DNA of 64,000 nucleotides from Anaerolineae bacterium. GTDB taxonomy: Bacteria; Chloroflexota; Anaerolineae; Aggregatilineales; Phototrophicaceae. Under the pieces are notes generated by a model. The model made no database searches and was not told where the DNA came from. It was given only the letters and a program-made list of their open reading frames with translations. Positions 58,280 through 64,000 of this stretch are shown here, one piece after another; the stretch's first letter is position 1; each line of letters opens with the position of its first letter. The stretch spans positions 1 to 64,000 of the forward strand of contig JANWYT010000002.1 of NCBI GenBank assembly GCA_025055175.1, in the 5' to 3' direction. Position numbers and translations under genes: made by a program.

Positions 58280-60025
58280 TTACTCGGCTTCTTCTTCGAT
58301 GCTGAAAGGATCGGTGGGGTGGTAGTCGTCTAGGATGGACGCGCCAATGAATTCGCGCAGCAGCGATGTATCAGGGATGGCGTTGATCTGGCTAACAGGC
58401 AAAGGCACTACCCAGCGCAAGAAGGCCAGCAGTCGTCTGGCCTCGATGGCTGCCCAGGTGAGCGGCTTAACCTGAAGGAGCAGCGGCTCAACCAATGGCC
58501 TCAGCGCGGCCAATTCGTACATGAGCGCTGAGTTGAAGACGGCATCGGCGTTCTCCTGATAGGGGAAGATGTTGCGTTTCTCTCCACGCTGCACGCTGGC
58601 CCAGCGCTCTAGCGTGGCTTGGGCGTCGTAGCCGCGTGTGCGCGCATCACGCACGATACGCCGCAGCAGGCGAACGTCGGTCGTCGGTACGCGGTTGTGC
58701 ATGTCCAAATTGACTTGAGCCAACACAGACACGTAAACTCGAAAGAGTTGGTCAGCCTTGAGCTGCGTCACCAGCGATGGATTGAGGCCATGAATGCCCT
58801 CAATTAGGATAATTTGGTTAGGACGCAAACGTACATGCCGACCTGGCAGACTGCGTCCCTCTACAAAATCAAAGCGTGGAACTTGTACGCTCTCGCCGCG
58901 CAGCAGCTGACCAAGCTGCTGGTTGAACAAGCTGATATTGATCGCGTCGAACGACTCAAAATCGTAGTCTCCGTTCTCGTCGCGCGGCGTTAATGAGCGA
59001 TCCACGAAGTACATGTCCATCTCTAAGGTGAGGGGATGAATGCCGTGTGCCAGAAGTTGGATGGCCAAGCGCTTGCTGAAAGTCGTCTTGCCGCTGGAGG
59101 ATGGCCCAGCAATCAAGACCACGCGCAGCCCCTGGGCGTAGCGCTCGCTGATCTGATGGGCAATACGTGCTACGCCTTGTTCGTGGAGCGCCTCTGCTAC
59201 CAGGATGATTTCTTGGCAACGCGAGCTTTTGATGAGGGCGTTTAGTCGCCCAATGTCCTCAATGCCCAGGCGTTCTAACCAGGTCTCGGTTTGGTTGAAG
59301 GCTTCAGTGATCTTGGGATGCGCGCGGATGATCTCTAGCCTGTCGGGCGTCTCAGGGTGCGGATACTGGAGCAGAAAGGTTTGGCCCTGATGAATGAGGC
59401 GAAAATACTGCAAACAGCCCACAGAAGGCGTCATGTAGCCGTAGTAGTAGTCGCTGTAGCTGCGTAGACTGTAAAGCGTCAAATACTCATCAGTGCGGTG
59501 CTGGAGCAGGCGCACCTTGTCCTGATCGCCGCGTTGGGCAAACAGGGCTTCGGCTTCATCCAGAGGCACGCTCCGCTTGATGATGGGTTCGTCCTGAATG
59601 ACCATCTGACGCATAAAATGTTCTAGCTCGGCCAGTTCTTCTGGGCTGAAGGCGGGCCTGTGGACGACTTCGCACCAAAATGCCCCATCGGGCATGGCAT
59701 GTTTTACAGCTATGCGCGCGCCGAAACGCTCGTGAGCTGCCGCTGTCAGCAGCAAGACGAGCGAGCGCCGATAGATGCGCGCGCCGTCAGTGCTGCGCAT
59801 GGTCACAGCTTCTACTCGGCCATCGCGTCTCGGAGCGTAGCTCAATTCACGCAACTTACCTTCGTAGACGGCGGCTACAACAGTAGCGTCAAAGCTTCGG
59901 TGCTGAGCAGCTTCTTCGAAGAAATCGCGCAAACTCGTCCCGATGGGCGCAGACAAGATCAGACGGTCGTCAAACTGAACCTGAACTTCTTGACGTGCTG
60001 AGACAAGCTTAATCTTATGCGACAT
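58280..60025 (-). CDS. Nucleoside (uridine-type) kinase with TGS-like N-terminus
   Basis: 581 aa. N-terminal TGS-like and threonyl-tRNA-synthetase second-domain-like regions (about 1-190) precede a PRK/uridine-kinase P-loop domain (GPSSSGKTTFSKRL near 305; DMYFVDRSLTPRDENG; IEGIHGLNP). Fusion of these pieces is a known family of long nucleoside kinases; phosphorylation of uridine or cytidine is likely, though phosphoribulokinase-like activity cannot be dismissed. No RuBisCO or Calvin genes are near. The start is at 60025 with GGGAT upstream. Confidence 0.85.
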   Translation of the reverse strand: MSHKIKLVSARQEVQVQFDDRLILSAPIGTSLRDFFEEAAQHRSFDATVVAAVYEGKLRELSYAPRRDGRVEAVTMRSTDGARIYRRSLVLLLTAAAHERFGARIAVKHAMPDGAFWCEVVHRPAFSPEELAELEHFMRQMVIQDEPIIKRSVPLDEAEALFAQRGDQDKVRLLQHRTDEYLTLYSLRSYSDYYYGYMTPSVGCLQYFRLIHQGQTFLLQYPHPETPDRLEIIRAHPKITEAFNQTETWLERLGIEDIGRLNALIKSSRCQEIILVAEALHEQGVARIAHQISERYAQGLRVVLIAGPSSSGKTTFSKRLAIQLLAHGIHPLTLEMDMYFVDRSLTPRDENGDYDFESFDAINISLFNQQLGQLLRGESVQVPRFDFVEGRSLPGRHVRLRPNQIILIEGIHGLNPSLVTQLKADQLFRVYVSVLAQVNLDMHNRVPTTDVRLLRRIVRDARTRGYDAQATLERWASVQRGEKRNIFPYQENADAVFNSALMYELAALRPLVEPLLLQVKPLTWAAIEARRLLAFLRWVVPLPVSQINAIPDTSLLREFIGASILDDYHPTDPFSIEEEAE

Positions 60026-60068
60026 ATTGTTATATCCCGATGAAAAATGCGATGATCTGTAATTTGTG

Positions 60069-60074
60069 TATAAT
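60069..60074 (+). promoter_or_regulatory. -10 box for the FHA gene
   Basis: Exact TATAAT, 41 bases before the FHA gene ATG. The -35 region is not convincing. Confidence 0.45.
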
Positions 60075-60115
60075 CATTGTAAGCCCAAGCTGTACAGAGT
60101 AGTCTAGGAAGTGCT

Positions 60116-60742
60116 ATGGCCAGTCTTGTCAACCGACCAAACCAGCTTGAAGACGACCCGCAGGACGAAAGCCAGTCCGTCAGAGGGCAAAGGCCCTCAG
60201 GTGATCCAGCAGAGGATCGTCCCTATGCTGGTGACCAAAAGCCGCTTACTTTTTCCTTTCACTTCTCATCAGGCACAAACCGAGTCGATGAAGCAGTGGA
60301 TGAAGACGAAGTGCGCAAAACCGGTGCGCTTAGTCCTCGACGGCGCCATAACCAATCTGCCGAGGACTCGGCGACGACTGCGTCCATCAACCATAACACC
60401 AGCTCTCTTGGTGAAGCTCGCGAGATGATCCTGCTGATTCGTGGCATGGTGGAGCGACTAGTCATCGACGAGTCCATAGAGTATATCTTGGGCCGTTTTG
60501 AAGCGGGTGTGCGCAACCCTGGTGAAATTGACCTCACGCCTTACGGAGCGATGGATCGTGGCGTGAGCCGTCATCACTTGCGCATTCACTTTCGTGATGG
60601 CCGCCTGTATGTGACTGATCTCGCCAGCACCAACGGCACGTTCATAGGCAGAACGCGCCTTGAACCCAACAACCCTGTCGTCCTACGCAAAGGCGATGAG
60701 CTGATGCTTGGACGCTTACCAATCCAGATTCTCTTTCGCTGA
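60116..60742 (+). CDS. FHA-domain protein
   Basis: 208 aa. The polar N-terminal 100 residues (many Asp/Glu/Arg, low complexity) could be a kinase-phosphorylated region. The C-terminal FHA domain has GRFEAG, SRHHLRIH, STNGTFIGRTRL and GDELMLGR, with the phosphothreonine-binding Arg/Ser/Asn set. It binds phospho-Thr peptides. AGGAAG is 4 bases before ATG. No Ser/Thr kinase is in the window, so the partner is unknown. Confidence 0.9.
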   Translation: MASLVNRPNQLEDDPQDESQSVRGQRPSGDPAEDRPYAGDQKPLTFSFHFSSGTNRVDEAVDEDEVRKTGALSPRRRHNQSAEDSATTASINHNTSSLGEAREMILLIRGMVERLVIDESIEYILGRFEAGVRNPGEIDLTPYGAMDRGVSRHHLRIHFRDGRLYVTDLASTNGTFIGRTRLEPNNPVVLRKGDELMLGRLPIQILFR

Positions 60743-60822
60743 CGAACTAGGACTTGTTTCCAAGTGGCCACCTGGCACACAATCAGCGCCTGTGCAGCTA
60801 TGAACAGCTGAGGTTTGTGTGC

Positions 60823-61383
60823 ATGACACCAGCCTACCAAAAGTATTTGAAGGAAGTTCTCATCTCGCAGGAAGCACTCCAGACGCGCATTGCGGAGTTG
60901 GGCGCGCAAATCTCGCATGATTACGCCGATTCTCCTGACTTGCTGTTGCTGTGCATCCTCAAGGGCGGTGTGATGTTTCTGACCGACCTCTCGCGCCACA
61001 TTACCCTGCCGCACGAGATTGACTTCATGGCCGCCTCTAGCTATGGCATGGGCAAGCGTGCGTCGTCTGGTAGTGTGCGCATTGAGATGGACGTGCGCGC
61101 CAACATCGCTGGGCGGGACGTACTAGTCATCGAAGACATCATCGACAGCGGCCACACGCTGCGTTTCGTCATGGATACGCTGATCGCGCGCAAGCCGCGC
61201 TCACTGCGCCTATGTACCCTGCTCGACAAGGCTTCGCGCCGCGAGGTTGAGATTGATGTTGATTATGTGGGCTTCGAAATAGAGAATAAATTCGTCTTTG
61301 GCTATGGTCTGGACTTGGATGAGCGCTTTCGCAATCTGCCCTTCATCGGCGTCGTGGATGAGGATGCGCTGAAAAGTGACTGA
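60823..61383 (+). CDS. hpt: Hypoxanthine phosphoribosyltransferase
   Basis: 186 aa. The PRPP-binding loop VLVIEDIIDSGHTL has the two acidic residues; LCILKGGVMF and the C-terminal FVFGYGLDLDERFRNLP are also typical. It salvages hypoxanthine and guanine. Start at 60823 is supported by GAGG nine bases upstream; a longer frame begins at 60754. Its end overlaps the CCA-adding enzyme by 8 bases. Confidence 0.96.
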   Translation: MTPAYQKYLKEVLISQEALQTRIAELGAQISHDYADSPDLLLLCILKGGVMFLTDLSRHITLPHEIDFMAASSYGMGKRASSGSVRIEMDVRANIAGRDVLVIEDIIDSGHTLRFVMDTLIARKPRSLRLCTLLDKASRREVEIDVDYVGFEIENKFVFGYGLDLDERFRNLPFIGVVDEDALKSD

Positions 61384-62797
61384 CCTGACTCCGCGCGTTC
61401 CCCAGTTCCGCCCCCTGCTGTGGGAGGATGGCGTTGAGCTTTTGCAAGAAGCTTGGCAAGACCTCATGCCTCAGGCGTCGCTCTACATCGCAGGCGGTGC
61501 TGTACGCGATGCCTATTGGCACAGGCCCATCAAAGACCTCGACCTGACGACCGATGGAGACCCTATTCGCTTGGGACGTAAGCTGGCAGACCGTCTGCGT
61601 GGTGATCTCTTCATCATGGACGCTGAGCGCGGCGTAGTGCGCATTTGGGCGGACGTGCGAGGCAGGCGCTGGCAAATTGACGTGACGCGCTTCCGAGGTG
61701 CAAGTCTGCTAGAAGATTTGCAAGGGCGTGATTTCACCATCAACGCCCTCGCAGTCGATGCGCGTGGCGACTTGTCTATGCTCATCGACCCCATAGAAGG
61801 TGAACGCGACGCTCATCAGCGAGTGCTGCGTGCTTGTGGGGCGCAATCCATTGCTGATGATCCCATTCGCGCGCTGCGCGCTGTGCGCCAAAGCTTGGCA
61901 TTCAACCTGCGGATTGAGCCTCAAACTCTGGCTCAGATTCGTCGCAATGGTTCACGCCTCAACCAGACCTCGGCGGAGCGCGTGCGCGATGAGTTCTTTG
62001 CGCTGCTCAGCGGTGACAGGGTGGCTTCTGGTCTGCGACTGGCTCAAACTCTGGGCCTGCTGCTGGCTATATCGCCCCTCTTGGCGTCAGAGGGTCAGGC
62101 CTGGCAGCAGACCCTGCTGGCTTTGGAGAAGTTAGAACATATCTTGTTGGCCATCAGCCCGCGCCGCACCGACTCGACAGCTGCTGCCTTTGACCTGGGA
62201 ATGCTCGTCATCCAGCTCGATCGCTACCGTGCGAAGCTTAATCAGCACCTGGAGCAGCGCTACGCCAACGAACGACCACATCGCGCGTTGCTCATGCTGG
62301 CCTGCCTGTGCCATGCTCTACCAGAGACTGAGGTAGAAGCTTTAGCCGACAGTTTGCGGCTGAGCAACGCTGAGAAGCGAGTCGTTGTGTTGGCTGTCAC
62401 TCATTGGCGCCAGGCTAACGACCTCAGTGTCGAACCGCTGAGCTTACACCGCTTCTGGTATCCTCTGGAAACTCAGGGCATCGATTCGCTGCTGCTAGGG
62501 CTAGCCCTCTACTTGGCGCAGCAAGGCTTAGAGCTGCGCCAGAATGACTGGTTAGCCCAGGTCGAGCGCGTCTTGGAGGCTATGAAGGCGTACTTTGAGC
62601 GCTATGAAGAGATTGTGCGTCCGACAGTATGGTTCAATGGCACACAGCTCATGGAAGCCCTGGGACTGAAGCAGGGGCGTGCGCTGGGTCGTCTGTTAGA
62701 AGCCATTCGCGAAGCTCAAGTGCAGGGGCAAATCCTAGAAGCAGACGGTGTGCTGGATTGGGCGCGCGACTGGCTGAGACGTTGTTCAGACCAGTAA
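61376..62797 (+). CDS. cca: CCA tRNA nucleotidyltransferase / poly(A) polymerase family
   Basis: 473 aa. Class II nucleotidyltransferase head: YIAGGAVRDAYW, then KDLDLTTDGD with the catalytic Asp pair, the RRW-like ERGVVRIW, and RDFTINALAVD. The C-terminal half is helical. It adds or repairs the 3' CCA of tRNA; both tRNAs in this window lack encoded CCA. GTG start at 61376 lies within the end of hpt. The poly(A) polymerase branch is a weaker alternative. Confidence 0.88.
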   Translation: MTDLTPRVPQFRPLLWEDGVELLQEAWQDLMPQASLYIAGGAVRDAYWHRPIKDLDLTTDGDPIRLGRKLADRLRGDLFIMDAERGVVRIWADVRGRRWQIDVTRFRGASLLEDLQGRDFTINALAVDARGDLSMLIDPIEGERDAHQRVLRACGAQSIADDPIRALRAVRQSLAFNLRIEPQTLAQIRRNGSRLNQTSAERVRDEFFALLSGDRVASGLRLAQTLGLLLAISPLLASEGQAWQQTLLALEKLEHILLAISPRRTDSTAAAFDLGMLVIQLDRYRAKLNQHLEQRYANERPHRALLMLACLCHALPETEVEALADSLRLSNAEKRVVVLAVTHWRQANDLSVEPLSLHRFWYPLETQGIDSLLLGLALYLAQQGLELRQNDWLAQVERVLEAMKAYFERYEEIVRPTVWFNGTQLMEALGLKQGRALGRLLEAIREAQVQGQILEADGVLDWARDWLRRCSDQ

Positions 62798-63205
62798 CTC
62801 GCGCAGGCGTGCTTCGGCTTCGGATTGCGGCACTTCAAACTCGCGGCTGATACTCACGGGATTTTGTTCGCGTGGCGTCATGCTCAAGACCATATCGCGC
62901 GGCATCATCAGCATACGGGCGAAGGCCTGGATCATCTCCGGTTGCTGCATAATCTGGAACAGACCGCGTGCGCGTCCCCATTCTGAAGAAGCGACGTGAC
63001 GCACCAGTAGACGAGCTAGTGACATGCGAGGAGAGAACTTCTCTTTTACGCTCATGAAGCTGCCGCTGAGCTGAGTTGGATCGACGGCGTCCCACAGATT
63101 GCCACTTGGACGTTGGAGCATGGATTCAATCGGGATAGGCGGCGCGTGGACTTCGAAGATGGTCAGGATGTCTTGGGCAGTCTGTTCCAGAATGTCACGG
63201 ATCAC
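62786..63205 (-). CDS. ImmA/IrrE-like protein without the zinc-binding motif
   Basis: 139 aa. The order PPIPIESMLQRP, then PRMSLARLLVRH, then FARMLMMPRDMV and a final VSISREFEVPQSEAEARLREL follows the ImmA/IrrE layout (usual R-F-[ST]-x-A-H-E-x-G-H, FAaeLLMP, and the last helix). However, the HExxH is replaced by RLLVRH, so no zinc peptidase activity is expected. It might be a regulator or adaptor. Its start overlaps the rsmD stop (ATGA), so it is coupled to rsmD; its end overlaps the convergent cca by 12 bases. Confidence 0.7.
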   Translation of the reverse strand: MIRDILEQTAQDILTIFEVHAPPIPIESMLQRPSGNLWDAVDPTQLSGSFMSVKEKFSPRMSLARLLVRHVASSEWGRARGLFQIMQQPEMIQAFARMLMMPRDMVLSMTPREQNPVSISREFEVPQSEAEARLRELLV

Positions 63206-63783
63206 GACGGTTCTGTCTCCTCTCCATTACCGATCTTTTCGAAGAACCACAGCAAGGTTGCGCCGTAGCGCCGTTCATCATAGGCTCGCAGGTGCTGTAA
63301 AACAACCTCTTCCTGCTCTTTGGGATCAATCTGGACGACAACGATACCATCATTATCTAACCAAGAGGGATTGGCGTCTAACAGCAGCAGAGCTTCGCGC
63401 CACAAGCCCTGGTACTGCGGTGGCGCCATGTAGATGTAGTCGAAAGCTTGGGACGGCGTCTGGCGCAGTAGTTCGAGGGCGTCGGCCAGGCGCAGCTCTG
63501 CTTTGGCTTCAAGCTGGACGATGCGCAGGTTGTCGCGCACGGTCTCCAGGGCAGCTTTGCTCTTTTCGACAAATAAGGCAAAAGCTGCGCCTCGGCTAAG
63601 GGCTTCAATGCCGACGCTGCCCGTCCCAGCGAACAAATCCAGGAAACGCGCGCGCACCACGAAGCTGCCCAGAATGCTGAACAGCGCTTCTTTGACTCTG
63701 TCCATGATAGGGCGCGTGCTATCGCCCGGTACGAGTTTGAGTTTTTTCCCTCTGGCAGAACCAGCGATGACGCGCAGCGGCAT
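63202..63783 (-). CDS. rsmD: RsmD-like 16S rRNA methyltransferase with altered motif IV
   Basis: 193 aa. The SAM loop LDLFAGTGSVGIEAL and the N-terminal VIAGSARGKKL...RPTMDRVKEALFSIL-type block (here STRPIMDRVKEALFSIL) identify RsmD, which makes m2G966 in 16S rRNA. The normal catalytic DPPY is APPQY here (A120-Y124), which might affect activity. Start at 63783 has AGGAGG nine bases upstream; an ATG at 63792 overlaps the preceding gene's TGA. It is coupled to the IrrE-like gene downstream. Confidence 0.85.
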   Translation of the reverse strand: MPLRVIAGSARGKKLKLVPGDSTRPIMDRVKEALFSILGSFVVRARFLDLFAGTGSVGIEALSRGAAFALFVEKSKAALETVRDNLRIVQLEAKAELRLADALELLRQTPSQAFDYIYMAPPQYQGLWREALLLLDANPSWLDNDGIVVVQIDPKEQEEVVLQHLRAYDERRYGATLLWFFEKIGNGEETEPS

Positions 63784-63788
63784 AATCC

Positions 63789-64000
63789 TCATCCTCCTGT
63801 GGGCTTGACGACATCACGAGCGGCCAGCAAGTTGGCCAGCGGAACGCTAGAAGCGTGCGGCCCTTCCGCCGACAGGATTAGGCGGCGACCTGCGCTGATC
63901 TGTATAGCGCGGCGCGCGGCATCGCGGACGATGGGTGGCGTTCCAAGCAGCAGATCATCACGACTGCTCAGACCACCGACGACGGCGCCGCTCCACAGGC
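63789..64000 (-). CDS. Uroporphyrinogen decarboxylase-family protein, C-terminal part
   Basis: Only the last 69 codons are in the window; the start lies beyond the right edge. The end GAVVGGLSSRDDLLLGTPPI and GRRLILSAEGPHASSVPLAN LLAARD (read in two parts) match the C-terminal LxxGTPxxV...GRRfIL...NL.A.R pattern of the URO-D superfamily. HemE and corrinoid methyltransferases (MtaA/CmuA) share this fold, so the reaction is open. Its stop overlaps the alternative rsmD start. Confidence 0.65.
   Translation of the reverse strand, partial: LWSGAVVGGLSSRDDLLLGTPPIVRDAARRAIQISAGRRLILSAEGPHASSVPLANLLAARDVVKPTGG

Noticed and set aside
60111-60428. Alternative 105-residue frame over the FHA gene start
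   Set aside because: The FHA frame has the ribosome site and the domain; the other frame ends early without a motif.

Overview
The window looks like a piece of a Chloroflexota chromosome, most likely an Anaerolineae-type lineage. The grounds are indirect: GC is fairly high, promoters are near-consensus sigma-70 type with many TATAAT boxes, and the candidate SOS box before uvrB is of the Gram-positive GAACN4GTTC form. There are LCP (LytR) and Thr/Pro-rich secreted proteins but no LPS or outer-membrane genes, and there is a pair of dynamin-like GTPases. This is inference from gene content; no 16S gene is present. I see no phage, insertion sequence, CRISPR array or integron, so this is core chromosome with lineage-specific genes scattered through it.

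Layout. 1-2050: a secreted fasciclin-domain protein with a coding tandem repeat, then a secreted SH3/SGNH hydrolase. 2037-7320 (minus): glmS, a PlsC-type acyltransferase, an RluB/RsuA pseudouridine synthase and a membrane GT2 glycosyltransferase. 7393-8182: an orphan OmpR-type response regulator with its own promoter. 8179-13178 (minus): an alpha/beta hydrolase, a membrane-anchored MurF-like ligase, a CorC-type protein and Ddl, so two enzymes of the D-Ala-D-Ala branch are together. 13256-20177: a secreted propeller-like protein, psuG, two small membrane proteins, a YedK/HMCES-type protein, ftsK and a three-S1-domain protein driven by a perfect consensus promoter. 20178-27723 (plus): a SET-domain protein, an Orn/Lys/Arg decarboxylase, an Imm35-like small protein, PolX, an SH3 membrane protein and an enlarged LigA. 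27720-33089: a GT-C glycosyltransferase, aspS, a probable 6S-like RNA and an LCP protein. 33144-37811: a LipM-like octanoyltransferase, a tyrosine-recombinase-fold protein without catalytic residues, a 131-residue orphan, an R2lox oxidase, initiator tRNA-fMet plus a second CAT tRNA, and lysA. 37916-41560: two consecutive dynamin-like GTPases. 41557-47460: an HDAC-like deacetylase, a basic-tailed AAA ATPase coupled to an RlmI-like methyltransferase, and uvrB. 47513-54602 (minus): the classical rpmH-rnpA-yidD-yidC-jag cluster, with a PQQ-propeller lipoprotein between yidD and yidC, continuing into a PfkB kinase, an amidohydrolase and tpx. 54758-57211: three unrecognised genes, the first with winged-helix repeats resembling the RNA polymerase delta (HARE-HTH) fold. 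57216-64000: a lipoprotein, a TGS/uridine-kinase-type nucleoside kinase, an FHA protein, hpt, a CCA-adding enzyme, a zinc-site-less ImmA/IrrE-like protein, rsmD and the 3' end of a uroporphyrinogen-decarboxylase-family gene.

How the genes work together. Most are housekeeping: cell-wall precursors (glmS, ddl, murF, lysA), RNA maturation and modification (rnpA, RluB, RlmI, RsmD, CCA-adding enzyme), DNA repair (polX, ligA, uvrB, YedK) and membrane-protein insertion (yidC, yidD). The encoded tRNAs lack CCA, which fits the CCA-adding enzyme. The best candidates for undescribed biology are the three-gene operon at 54758-57211, the inactive-looking recombinase and IrrE relatives, the tandem dynamins, and the small RNA downstream of aspS. 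Many gene pairs are tail-to-tail with overlapping stops, leaving no room for a terminator between them.
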